Part shown: positions 8,546 through 16,126 of the stretch, piece after piece
Layout: each line of letters opens with the position of its first letter
Position numbering within the stretch: position 1 is the stretch's first letter
The notes under the pieces: generated by a model
Database searches by the model: none
Told to the model about the DNA's origin: nothing
Seen by the model: only the letters and a program-made list of their open reading frames with translations
Source of the DNA: Gammaproteobacteria bacterium
GTDB lineage: Bacteria > Pseudomonadota > Gammaproteobacteria > VBWC01
DNA: 64,000 nt
Assembly: GCA_006218035.1 (NCBI GenBank)
Contig: VBWC01000001.1
Coordinates: 62,001 to 126,000, forward strand
Direction of reading: 5' to 3'
Program-made: the position numbers and the translations under genes

Positions 8546-9298
8546 TCAATGGATATCGTCGCCGAGCAATTGTTGCGGTGCTGTGGTTGCCAGTGCCAGT
8601 GCGGCTTCTTTACCGATGACCTCACTGACGAGCTTTACGCCTTCGCCGAGTATTGGTGGGCGTACGCGGCTGTCGTGGCAATCGGTGGCCAGTATTGTCA
8701 CGTCGCCGCCGTCGAGCAGCCCGACTGATAATCGGTAGGCGGCCTCACCGAAGCGTCCGGCGAGGCTGGCGGCGGTTATTTGCAGCAGACAGCCGGCATC
8801 GATGAACGGCTGGAGTTTTTCCGGGTTGCGCTGCACATCGCGGTTGCGCTCAGGATGCGCGATCATCGGCCGGATATTTTGTTTGGTCAGCCAGTGCACG
8901 ACATTGATGCTGCCGACCGGGATCGTGCGGTGCGGAAACTCCAGCAAAAATACCCGGGCGCCCTGCCACTCGCCGAGCCACGGCATTTTGTCGCTGGTAA
9001 CGTACTCCATAATGTGGGGGCCGATGTGCACTTCGGCAGCGAGTTTCAGATTGATGTTGATGCCTTCATGCGCAGCGGTTTGTTTAAATGCAGCAAACTT
9101 ATCTGTCAGCTCATCTCTGGTGTTATCGAAACGCCCGGGCTGAATGTGCGGTGTCAACACCTGGGTGGTGACGCCGTCCTGTTCGGCCATGCGCAACATT
9201 GCCAGGGCCTCGGTCAGGTCTGGGGCACCGTCGTCGACGCCGGGGAGTATGTGACTGTGGATATCGATCATGACTGTTTGATTCCCTGCAGTCGTCAC
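8546..9298 (-). CDS. CpsB/CapC-type tyrosine-protein phosphatase, PHP domain
   Basis: A 250-residue PHP-superfamily metal hydrolase. Metal-binding motifs are visible in order: DIHSHILPGVDDG near the N-terminus, TPHIQPG, IAHPERN in the middle and TDCHDSR near the C-terminus. CpsB/YwqE proteins dephosphorylate the tyrosine autokinase of capsule export, and the kinase is encoded immediately upstream in the same direction (96-base gap), so the pair is likely a phosphorylation switch. The GTG at 9298 has AAGG six bases upstream; an ATG at 9271 (starting MIDIHSH) is the alternative and fits the family start better. It is the last gene of the export operon. Confidence 0.88.
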   Translation of the reverse strand: MTTAGNQTVMIDIHSHILPGVDDGAPDLTEALAMLRMAEQDGVTTQVLTPHIQPGRFDNTRDELTDKFAAFKQTAAHEGININLKLAAEVHIGPHIMEYVTSDKMPWLGEWQGARVFLLEFPHRTIPVGSINVVHWLTKQNIRPMIAHPERNRDVQRNPEKLQPFIDAGCLLQITAASLAGRFGEAAYRLSVGLLDGGDVTILATDCHDSRVRPPILGEGVKLVSEVIGKEAALALATTAPQQLLGDDIH

Positions 9299-9394
9299 CC
9301 TGGCCTTCTACCCTCCGGGTGCAAATCCCGGAGAGATAGCGGGCTTTACTTCCATTAAAAACGGGCAGTAAAGTTGCCTTACTGTCGCTGCTGA

Positions 9395-11620
9395 TTATGT
9401 CTCGGGTTGTTCGCTGTAGGTGCCATAGGCGCCGGAATAGTGGCTGCCGTCGTAACTTTGGGCCTTTTTGATATCGACCATCGAGAGCACCGCACCTATC
9501 GGTTCGATATTATTCGCGCGCAGGCGCTTTACCGCTTCCTGCGCCATCGGGTAGGTGGTGCCGCCAAATATAACTGACAGGATGACCGCATCGACGACGT
9601 TGCCCAGCACGATGGCATCGCTCCCCGGCAGGATCGGCGGTGTATCGATAATGATGTACTCATATTTTTTCCGGAGATCCTGAAACGATTTCCGGAAGGT
9701 CTTCGATGACAACAGCTCCAGCGGATTCGGCGGAATCTTGCCGGACGGCATAACAAACAGATTGGCGCATTCCCCGTCCGGCTGACAGCACTGTTCCAGT
9801 GTGTGGGTTCCCTGCAACCAGTCGGAAAATCCCGCGCCCTTCGCGGTCTTGGCGACACGGTGGATGGCCGGTTTACGCATGTCACCGTCGATTAATAGCG
9901 TGCGGCCCAGTTGGCTGAACGATATCGCCAGGTTGCTGGCCAGCGTGGTTTTGCCCTCGCCGGGCACGGTCGAGGTAATCAGCAGCGTTTTGACCGGCTT
10001 GTCGAGATTGGAAAAAAGAATACCGGTGCGCACGTTATTAATCGCCTCGGCAAAGGCCGAGCGTGGCTCCGCGAGGATATGGCGCTCCGGCACCAGCGTA
10101 CGGCCAGCCTGCTTTTCCAGTAATGCGATCTCGGTCAGCACCGGCAGCAACAGCTGTGCCTCGATGTCGTCACCGCGCTTGAAGGTGTTATCCAGTTTTT
10201 CGCGTACGAAGGCCACCGCAATACCGAGGAACAGGCCGAGCACCAGCGATACGATGATCATGCGGCGCTTCTGTGGCTTGTACGGAATCGCCGGCGGCAG
10301 CGCATGATCGATGACGCGCACATTGGTGATGTTGCTGTCGCCGGAGTTGTCGATCTCTTTATAGCGGGCGAAAAAGGTCTCGTAGAGCTGGCGGTTGGTT
10401 TCCACCTCTCTTTCCAGTTTGACCAGATCGAAGCCCTTGCCAGTGACGTCGCGCATCTCCTTTTGCTGTGTGTCCAGCTGGCGCTGCGCCTCACGCTCCT
10501 TGGACTCCGCCACCTCTAGTTCCTTGCGGATGCTGTCGACAGACTGGCCGATTTCCGCCTCCAGGCGCCGCGCGGTTTCGTCCAGGTCGGCCTTTGCGGC
10601 GACAATTTTCGGGTGCTTTTCGCCGTAACGTTCGCTCAACTCCGAGAACTTGCGCTTCAGCGACGCGTGCTCTTCCGACAACCGGTTGATCAGCGGACTG
10701 TTCAGCTGCGGTACCAGGGCATCCATGTCCTTGCCTTCGTTGCGCAACCGGAGCACTTGCTCATAGTGAATCTGCGCCTGCGACCGCGTGGTCTGCGCTT
10801 TGACCAGCTCCGCTGCCAGATTGGCCATCTTGGTGTTGATCATCTGGCGGCTGTTTTCGGTAGCCACCATGGATTCGCGCGACTGGAATGCCTCCAGCGT
10901 CGCCTCCGATTGCTCCAGCTGACGCCGCAGATCCCGCAAACGACTGCTGAGCCACGAGGTCGCCTCTTTCACGGTGGCCAGTCGCGACTCCATGCCGTAT
11001 TCGCTGTAGGCCTGCGTCACCGCGTTGGCAATCTGCGCCGCCAGTGCCGGGTGGGTAAAATCGTAATTGATGACAACGATCTGGCTCTTTTGTCCGCCAC
11101 GCACGCTGAGATCTCTTTGTACTTTATCGACCGCAGCACTATGGCGCTGCTTGTCGTCCATTACGTCGGACTCCTGCGCCAGCCAGTCGCCGAGCCAGGT
11201 TTTAACCGAATCCAGCAAGCCGGTTTTGTCGAGGCCCAGGTAATCGTCGCGGTCGGCAAGCCCAAGCTTGTCGACAACGGTTTCGGCAATGGCGCGACTG
11301 CGGATGATTTCGTACTGGGTTTCGTAAAACAGCATCAGCGGCGACGAGACAGCGAGCGGTTGCGTGCTGGAAAACTTCGGCTGGGCCGGCTCCACCAGCA
11401 GCGTGGCCGATGCCCTATATATAGGTGTTGCGGAAAACGCAGTCAGCGCGCCGATGAGCACGGCGGCGACGGTGATACCGAGTATGCCCCATTTATGGCG
11501 CAGCACCAGGCGCCAGTATTTCAGCAGCGTGTTCTCCGCTTCTTCTTCAGGATACTCCGGCCTGGAATCGGGATCGGCTTCGACGTTTTCGATATCGGCC
11601 TGGCGTGTGGTTTTTTTCAT
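9395..11620 (-). CDS. Wzc-like polysaccharide co-polymerase/tyrosine autokinase
   Basis: 741 residues. The N-terminal Wzz-type chain-length domain has membrane helices near residues 45-70 and about 455-475, with a long periplasmic coiled coil (roughly 200-410) between. The C-terminal BY-kinase domain has Walker A VPGEGKTTLA (about 549-558), Walker A-prime LLIDGDMRKP (about 570) and Walker B YIIIDTPP (about 656). A tyrosine cluster at the end (YDGSHYSGAYGTYSEQPET) is the autophosphorylation tail. These proteins control chain length and contact the Wza-type exporter, which is encoded just upstream. Regulated by the PHP phosphatase next door (inference from the known Wzc/CpsB pairing). Confidence 0.92.
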   Translation of the reverse strand: MKKTTRQADIENVEADPDSRPEYPEEEAENTLLKYWRLVLRHKWGILGITVAAVLIGALTAFSATPIYRASATLLVEPAQPKFSSTQPLAVSSPLMLFYETQYEIIRSRAIAETVVDKLGLADRDDYLGLDKTGLLDSVKTWLGDWLAQESDVMDDKQRHSAAVDKVQRDLSVRGGQKSQIVVINYDFTHPALAAQIANAVTQAYSEYGMESRLATVKEATSWLSSRLRDLRRQLEQSEATLEAFQSRESMVATENSRQMINTKMANLAAELVKAQTTRSQAQIHYEQVLRLRNEGKDMDALVPQLNSPLINRLSEEHASLKRKFSELSERYGEKHPKIVAAKADLDETARRLEAEIGQSVDSIRKELEVAESKEREAQRQLDTQQKEMRDVTGKGFDLVKLEREVETNRQLYETFFARYKEIDNSGDSNITNVRVIDHALPPAIPYKPQKRRMIIVSLVLGLFLGIAVAFVREKLDNTFKRGDDIEAQLLLPVLTEIALLEKQAGRTLVPERHILAEPRSAFAEAINNVRTGILFSNLDKPVKTLLITSTVPGEGKTTLASNLAISFSQLGRTLLIDGDMRKPAIHRVAKTAKGAGFSDWLQGTHTLEQCCQPDGECANLFVMPSGKIPPNPLELLSSKTFRKSFQDLRKKYEYIIIDTPPILPGSDAIVLGNVVDAVILSVIFGGTTYPMAQEAVKRLRANNIEPIGAVLSMVDIKKAQSYDGSHYSGAYGTYSEQPET

Positions 11621-11653
11621 GTAATGTTTATCGCTGGGCAGGTGTTGTAATGT

Positions 11654-11683
11654 ACCCTCTCCCTCCGGGAGAAGGAGCCGGAG
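11654..11683. repeat. Short palindromic extragenic repeat (CTCCC-TCC-GGGAG core)
   Basis: Hairpin core at 11660-11672 in the 157-base gap between the Wza-like and Wzc-like genes, with GAAGGAGCCGGAG following. It is related to the copy at 8487-8513. Being inside an operon, it might stabilise or attenuate the transcript; there is no T-run. Confidence 0.5.
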
Positions 11684-11777
11684 TTGCTTTGCACATCGTT
11701 CGAGTCAATCATGCCGGCGGACTCCCCAGGCATCGAACCCGGCGTTACAACGCATGCCTTAAGGAAAAAATCACCCA

Positions 11778-12332
11778 TCAGAAAAACGACTCGCCAACGG
11801 TGAGAATGTCGCCCGGGCCGACAGCCGAGTCCATGTCGACCTTTATTTCTTTGCCTGGCTCGCCCTCGGCAATCTTCTTGAGTTTGCTTTCAGAGCCGCG
11901 CACCGTAAATCCGCCGGCCAGTGCTACGGCCTTGCGTACTGTCAGGCCTTCTACATAGTTGTAGCCGCCGGGTTTCTTTACCTCGCCACTGACGTAAAAC
12001 ATGCGGTACTCAAGAATCGATACGGTTATTTTGGGTTTGTTCAGGTACCCGTCACGCAAACGCTCGTCAAGGCTCGCTTCCAGTTCGGTTGGCGTAAGAT
12101 TGCTCACGCTGATTTCGCCCAGCAACGGAAATGATACCGTGCCATTGGTACCGACCCGTACTTTATCGAGGCTCAGGTCAGGTTCGCCAAACACCACGAT
12201 CGACAGCAGATCACCGGCACCAATTCGGTAGGTGTTGGGCTCGGCCGCATGACTGCCCCCCACGACACCGGTCAGCAGTAACACGACGGCCAGGCGCCGG
12301 AGCAAGTTGAGTGGTGTGGCCTTGCTATTCAT
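11778..12332 (-). CDS. Wza-like polysaccharide export protein (Poly_export plus SLBB)
   Basis: 184 residues: a signal peptide ending about GGSHA-AEP, a polysaccharide export domain (YRIGAGDLLSIVVFGEPDLS, then VRVGTNGTVSFPLLG) and one SLBB domain (MFYVSGEVKKPGGYNYVEG, VRKAVALAGGFT). It is expected to form the periplasmic/outer-membrane channel ring with the Wzc-like kinase. Two oddities: it is much shorter than E. coli Wza (one SLBB domain, no C-terminal amphipathic barrel helix), and no lipobox cysteine is visible, so it looks secreted rather than lipidated. The beta-barrel protein encoded next to it could provide the outer-membrane part (inference). Confidence 0.88.
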   Translation of the reverse strand: MNSKATPLNLLRRLAVVLLLTGVVGGSHAAEPNTYRIGAGDLLSIVVFGEPDLSLDKVRVGTNGTVSFPLLGEISVSNLTPTELEASLDERLRDGYLNKPKITVSILEYRMFYVSGEVKKPGGYNYVEGLTVRKAVALAGGFTVRGSESKLKKIAEGEPGKEIKVDMDSAVGPGDILTVGESFF

Positions 12333-12385
12333 GGTCGTCTATTCAGCATACAACTAACGGGCTAATAATCAGTTTCCGCCTGCTA

Positions 12386-13579
12386 CTATCGGGGCGGGGC
12401 GTACGTTAACGTTATAAAAAAGGTGTTCACTTCGTAGTTCAGCCCGAGGACATCGGAGTCACGGATTTTTAATTCATAACTGCCCGTCAGATCAAGGCGA
12501 TCCGTCATATCATAGGTTAGTCCGAAACCGGCGACGGTTAAATAATCCAGGCGACGGTTATCACTATAGTCGTCGCTCTCAATCCCGGCATGCGTATTAA
12601 AGCTTAACAGCGCGGTCAATGAGTGCCTCAAGCCGATGGCTGCGCCAGTGGCCACATAGTAACTCGCCGAGGCCTGCGAATTTTCCCGCGTCTCGCGGGT
12701 CAGCGTAATGTTGATCCGGTCAACCGGCCGCGGCTCCCATCTGACGTCACCGCTGATCGTGAACCCGGTAAAATCCCGGAATGTCGCATCGTGCATAGAC
12801 TTTTCCAGCCTGCCGATACGAAACCTGCCGGTGGTCTGCCCGCTTGCCTCCCACTGCGCGCCGACCAGCGTACGAATTTCGCTGCTGTCCAGGTTGGTCG
12901 TCGCCGGATTGACGTAGTCGACTTGCTTTTGGCTGATTTCCACAAGCGCTGCGGTTTTTCCCGAGAAGTTGTAGAAAAACGTACCCGCAACGGTGCGCGT
13001 ATCGCGATCACGGGTTTGTTGTGCATTGTTGGTGAAATCCAGCACCGTGGATTCAACCGAGAGCGCAATTTGACCCTGACTGGTACGGCGCCCGTATACA
13101 AATTTGCTGAACAAACGCACCTCTTCCCATGTATCCGGAGTGATGGACAATACGGTGCCGGTACCTGGCGCTCCGCGCCTGTCATGCGACCATCGGTGAC
13201 CGCTGCCCAGCTCCACGTTCAGCTTCGGCGTAACGTCGAGCTGCACGCCAGCGTCGAGCCTATTATCGTCATAGTTCTCGTCTGACGCATCGCTGTATCT
13301 GGCAAATTCGCCTTCGTACGTCAGGGCAGCCACATGCTTGCCGAATACGGTCATATAAGTCAGTGCCGGCGAGACCAAATAAATGGTGTCACTCGTTTCG
13401 TTGCCATCGGTCGAGAGAATATTGTCGTTCGCCAACACGCCGGCAGTCACCGCGGGATAGAACCCGGGCTCGATTTCAGCGGCGGTGGATTGCGCGAAGG
13501 CCACTGGCATTGCGCCGGCATGAAGGCAGCCGACCCCGAGTAGTGCCTTGGCTATCGTCCGCATTTTACCAAGAATCAT
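12386..13579 (-). CDS. Outer-membrane beta-barrel protein of exopolysaccharide locus
   Basis: 397 residues with a signal peptide (cut near PVAFA-QST), then many alternating amphipathic strands and a final aromatic strand, LNYEVNTFFITLTYAPPR. It resembles the outer-membrane barrel proteins found in exosortase-type EPS clusters (BBP2-like), which may act as secretion pores. First gene of the - strand export operon, with AAGGG nine bases before ATG 13579; a second ATG lies five codons in. The gene has a typical barrel composition rich in Thr, Asp and aromatic residues. Barrel topology is well supported; the role as exopolysaccharide porin is inferred from neighbours. Confidence 0.75.
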   Translation of the reverse strand: MILGKMRTIAKALLGVGCLHAGAMPVAFAQSTAAEIEPGFYPAVTAGVLANDNILSTDGNETSDTIYLVSPALTYMTVFGKHVAALTYEGEFARYSDASDENYDDNRLDAGVQLDVTPKLNVELGSGHRWSHDRRGAPGTGTVLSITPDTWEEVRLFSKFVYGRRTSQGQIALSVESTVLDFTNNAQQTRDRDTRTVAGTFFYNFSGKTAALVEISQKQVDYVNPATTNLDSSEIRTLVGAQWEASGQTTGRFRIGRLEKSMHDATFRDFTGFTISGDVRWEPRPVDRINITLTRETRENSQASASYYVATGAAIGLRHSLTALLSFNTHAGIESDDYSDNRRLDYLTVAGFGLTYDMTDRLDLTGSYELKIRDSDVLGLNYEVNTFFITLTYAPPR

Positions 13580-13887
13580 CGCTGCCCTTTCCGGACCTTA
13601 CGCAATAGGACGCTTGAACGCATACACCCGATGGAACGTGCGGCGTGCGGCGTTTTCTGGGCTTTCTTTAGCCGTTTTGCGAGGCCCGCCCGCAGCGGTT
13701 ACGCAGTATATGCGGCGCAACCACGTCGGCAGTCTCGCCGGGTGCAACACCGGCCGCGAACATCGGGCTGGCCAGCACCAATGCGAATCCTTTCATAGTG
13801 CTCATGGTATCAGCATTAGCCTTGCCGATTTTCGGATGATGTTGCCGAAGGCAACGACCGCAGCAGTCAATAGAGGCCTCACGAACG
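13580..13887. other. Upstream region of export operon, no supported gene
   Basis: Must carry the promoter for the barrel-wza-wzc-phosphatase operon, though I cannot point to convincing -35/-10 boxes. A - strand frame starting at 13805 or 13796 and ending at 13668 would encode about 45 residues beginning with a signal-peptide-like stretch (MKGFALVLASPMFAAGVA) and ending CGRASQNG. It has no clear ribosome binding site and I do not recognise it. Confidence 0.35.
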
Positions 13888-14004
13888 CGGATTAAATCAG
13901 ACCCGCCTCGCCCGACGGACCGCCGTCGCGCTTGCACCGGTGTTCTCTCCCCTTTGGCGCCACGCGCCGAACCCGATCAAGTTGAATCGAGGATTCAAAT
14001 CCCG
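13888..14004. repeat. tRNA-Ser-associated GC-rich repeat unit, copy 1 (diverged)
   Basis: This stretch aligns by eye with 14223-14350: both share CCGCCGTCGC, then CCGG.GTTCTCTC, then GAACCC, and end in ATCGAGGATTC.AATCCCG. The shared end contains a T-arm-like palindrome (GGATTC.AATCC). It lies within the field of partial tRNA-Ser copies. No protein frame is supported. Confidence 0.7.
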
Positions 14005-14059
14005 GCACCTAGCGGCCCTTCCCGGGAGTTGCCTTGCCGTCCGCTAAATTTACATCAAC

Positions 14060-14162
14060 TGGCGGAGAGGGAGGCCGCTCCCGCGGATCCATGCGCTCCG
14101 CGGCACCTGCACATCCATGTGCATTGGGATTCTCCCCCTGCTATCCCGCTCAAATCCACCTG
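14060..14162. repeat. Partial tRNA-Ser 3' end (15 bases) with palindromic filler
   Basis: Bases 14060-14074 (tggcggagagggagg) match the 3' end, including CCA, of the intact tRNA-Ser read on the - strand. Beyond it the sequence differs from the tRNA and holds two small inverted repeats: CCGCGGA/TCCGCGG at 14081-14103 and GCACAT-CC-ATGTGC at 14109-14122. It looks like an integration or duplication scar. Confidence 0.7.
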
Positions 14163-14165
14163 ACT

Positions 14166-14210
14166 AAACCAAGAAGTAAGTGGTCATTGAGGCCACTTAC
14201 TTCTTGGTTT
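14166..14210. repeat. Perfect 18-base-pair hairpin abutting a tRNA-Ser fragment
   Basis: Arms at 14166-14183 and 14193-14210 are exact reverse complements (AAACCAAGAAGTAAGTGG) around a nine-base loop. The right arm runs directly into the next tRNA-Ser 3' fragment. It is AT-richer than its surroundings and has no proper T-run on either strand. It could be a terminator of a lost tRNA copy or a recombination end. Confidence 0.85.
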
Positions 14211-14350
14211 GGCGGAGAGGGAGGGATTACTCGGCGCTACGCGCCTCACCCTCCGGGCCGCCGTCGCTTACGCTCCGGCGTTCTCTCGCACCTCACCTGC
14301 GGTGCTCGCGTCGAACCCTGCTTGTCAAAATCGAGGATTCGAATCCCGCA
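14210..14350. repeat. tRNA-Ser 3' fragment plus GC-rich repeat unit, copy 2
   Basis: Bases 14210-14228 (tggcggagagggagggatt) are identical to 14404-14422 in the intact tRNA-Ser gene. They are followed by a GC-rich segment homologous to 13888-14004 that contains GGCGCTACGCGCC-like palindromes and ends in the perfect 12-base palindrome GGATTCGAATCC at 14335-14346. The order is 3' end of a tRNA, repeat unit, T-arm-like palindrome. Confidence 0.75.
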
Positions 14351-14403
14351 ACGTTCCAGGTTCTTAACCGGATTCACGGTACATCGACCCGCACTATTCA
14401 ATC

Positions 14404-14493
14404 TGGCGGAGAGGGAGGGATTCGAACCCTCGATACGTTTACACGTATACACACTTTCCAGGCGTGCTCCTTCAACCGCTCGGACACCTCTCC
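14404..14493 (-). tRNA. tRNA-Ser (anticodon GGA)
   Basis: Read on the - strand this is a 90-base class II tRNA with encoded CCA. The acceptor 5' strand is GGAGAGG, pairing with CCTCTCC before GCCA. The D-arm is TCCGAGCGGTTGAAGGA, the anticodon loop CTGGAAA has GGA at 14457-14459, there is a long variable arm with stem ATACG/CGTAT, and the T-arm is GGGTTCGAATCCC. It decodes UCC/UCU serine codons. It is flanked on both sides by partial copies of itself, which is unusual. Confidence 0.97.
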
Positions 14494-14876
14494 AAAACTC
14501 TACATGACCATCTGTTACTTTTGGTCGCGTCTACGCACATCGAAACCACAGAGCACGCGGGCGCCCACCTTGCTACGGGCATCCGGCCCTGCGGGCCCGG
14601 CCTGCGGCCGTTCCGAATTGTTGATTCACACCATCCTGGTGTTCGCCCAGTGGGCGCGCTGCGCGTCCCAAATTTGCTCCGGGCAAAAATACAGACAATT
14701 CGGTCAACCGCTCGGACACCACACCGAAACCAAAGGCGCGTCAGGGTAAACCAGAAGCGGACCTCATGCAATTTTCTCCGCTTGCGGCAATCTACCCTGC
14801 TATCAGTCACTATATTGCGTTGACCCTGGGCGATCCGTTGCGTTAACGTACGCCATTCTCGCGAGGAACAGCGGCT
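14494..14876. other. Region upstream of tRNA-Ser and xseB with a tRNA-Ser 5' fragment
   Basis: No supported protein gene. Bases 14704-14720 (tcaaccgctcggacacc) are identical to the D-arm/5' region of the intact tRNA-Ser at 14472-14488 read in the same orientation, so a 5' half copy lies upstream of the intact gene. GC-rich filler lies between (14570-14640). The xseB promoter must be near 14780-14850, but I see no convincing boxes. Confidence 0.65.
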
Positions 14877-15125
14877 TTGCCCAGAAAAAAAGATCAAGCG
14901 TTTGATTTTGAAGGTGCTTTGAAAGAAATGGAAGCGCTCGTCGAGCGCCTGGAAGAAGGTGATATCGGACTTGAGGAATCCCTGCGGCAGTTCGAGCGCG
15001 GCGTCGAGCTGACGCGTGCCTGCCAGAAAGCGCTCGCCGACGCCGAACAAAAGGTCAACAAACTGATAGAGAAAAATGGAAACGTTGAATTCGAGTCATT
15101 CGAAGCCGGCACCAACGAAGACTGA
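14877..15125 (+). CDS. xseB: Exodeoxyribonuclease VII small subunit
   Basis: 82 residues, the usual size, reading FEGALKEMEALVERLEEGDI then LEESLRQFERGVELTRACQKAL, the paired helices of XseB. It binds the XseA large subunit to form the single-strand-specific exonuclease VII. Starts at TTG 14877 with GAGGAA about ten bases upstream. It is followed directly by ispA and dxs, a standard gammaproteobacterial order. xseA is not in the window. Confidence 0.95.
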   Translation: MPRKKDQAFDFEGALKEMEALVERLEEGDIGLEESLRQFERGVELTRACQKALADAEQKVNKLIEKNGNVEFESFEAGTNED

Positions 15126-15132
15126 CCACACC

Positions 15133-16023
15133 ATGCTGCTGGAAGACCTGACGCGTGACTATCAGAGCCGCGTCGATACCGCGCTCGACCAATGGCTACC
15201 CGCGGAATCCATTCAGCCGTCCGACCTCCACGAAGCGATGCGTTACGCGGTGCTGGGCGGCGGCAAGCGCCTGCGGCCGATCCTGGTCTATATGACCGGC
15301 ACGGCACTCGGCATCAGCCCCGAGCGGCTCGATGGGCCGGCCTGCGCGGTGGAACTGGTGCATACCTATTCCTTGATACACGATGATCTGCCCGTGATGG
15401 ACAACGACGACCTGCGGCGCGGCCGGCCGACGTGCCACAAGATCTACGGCGAGGCGCTGGCGCTGCTGGCGGGTGACGCACTGCAACCGCTGGCATTTCA
15501 TATCCTGAGCCATGACCCGCAGATCCAGGTCAATGCCGAGCGCCGGCTCAAGATGATCGAGATACTCGCGCTTGCCGCCGGCTCCCGGGGCATGGCCGGA
15601 GGCCAGGCAATCGATCTGGCGTCGGTGGGCAAGCGCCTGGATCTCGCGCAGCTTGAGAACATGCATATCCACAAGACCGGTGCGCTGATACGGGCCAGCG
15701 TGCTGATCGGCGCACTAAGCAAACCCGGCATCAACAACAACCTCGTGGAGCGGCTGGATCATTACGCGAAATTTGTTGGCCTTGCCTTCCAGGTCCATGA
15801 CGACATCCTGGACGTCGAGGGCGATACCGCGGTGCTCGGCAAACAAGCGGGTGCCGACCAGGCGCTGGACAAACCCACCTATCCTGCCGTGCTCGGCCTG
15901 GCCGGAGCCAGGCAGAAGGCCCGGGAGCTGCACGAATCCGCTATCGAGTGTCTGGCGCCGCTGGGGACGGATTTCGATCCGCTGCGCTGGATTTCCGCCT
16001 ATATTATCGACCGCACGCACTGA
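15133..16023 (+). CDS. ispA: Farnesyl diphosphate synthase (polyprenyl synthetase)
   Basis: 296 residues with both aspartate-rich motifs: HDDLPVMDNDDLRRG (about 82-96) and HDDILDVEGD (about 222-231), plus GGGKRLRP near residue 40. It condenses IPP with DMAPP and GPP to make farnesyl diphosphate, the precursor of undecaprenyl phosphate and quinone tails. The start is ATG 15133, seven bases after the xseB stop; an upstream in-frame start at 15076 would overlap xseB. Lies between xseB and dxs, in one likely operon. Confidence 0.95.
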   Translation: MLLEDLTRDYQSRVDTALDQWLPAESIQPSDLHEAMRYAVLGGGKRLRPILVYMTGTALGISPERLDGPACAVELVHTYSLIHDDLPVMDNDDLRRGRPTCHKIYGEALALLAGDALQPLAFHILSHDPQIQVNAERRLKMIEILALAAGSRGMAGGQAIDLASVGKRLDLAQLENMHIHKTGALIRASVLIGALSKPGINNNLVERLDHYAKFVGLAFQVHDDILDVEGDTAVLGKQAGADQALDKPTYPAVLGLAGARQKARELHESAIECLAPLGTDFDPLRWISAYIIDRTH

Positions 16024-16126
16024 TTCAGCCGCCGCACGGATTCCCGGGCTTGCGCGCCCCGGGTAACCGAGACATTATTACGCCATACCAACCCGTTCCG
16101 GCATAGCCGTTACCCAGCGATTTTTC

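Noticed and set aside
10613..11650. Long open + strand frame (345 codons) opposite the Wzc-like kinase gene
   Set aside because: It lies wholly antisense to a clear kinase gene, has no family-like motifs and an Arg/Gln/His-rich composition typical of antisense GC-rich DNA.
13668..13937. 89-codon - strand frame upstream of the barrel gene
   Set aside because: The N-terminal half is Arg/Cys-rich noise overlapping the repeat field; only the last 45 codons resemble a signal peptide and they have no ribosome site.
13888..14500. CRISPR array
   Set aside because: The repeats are long, diverged, few and tRNA-derived, without regular spacers or cas genes.
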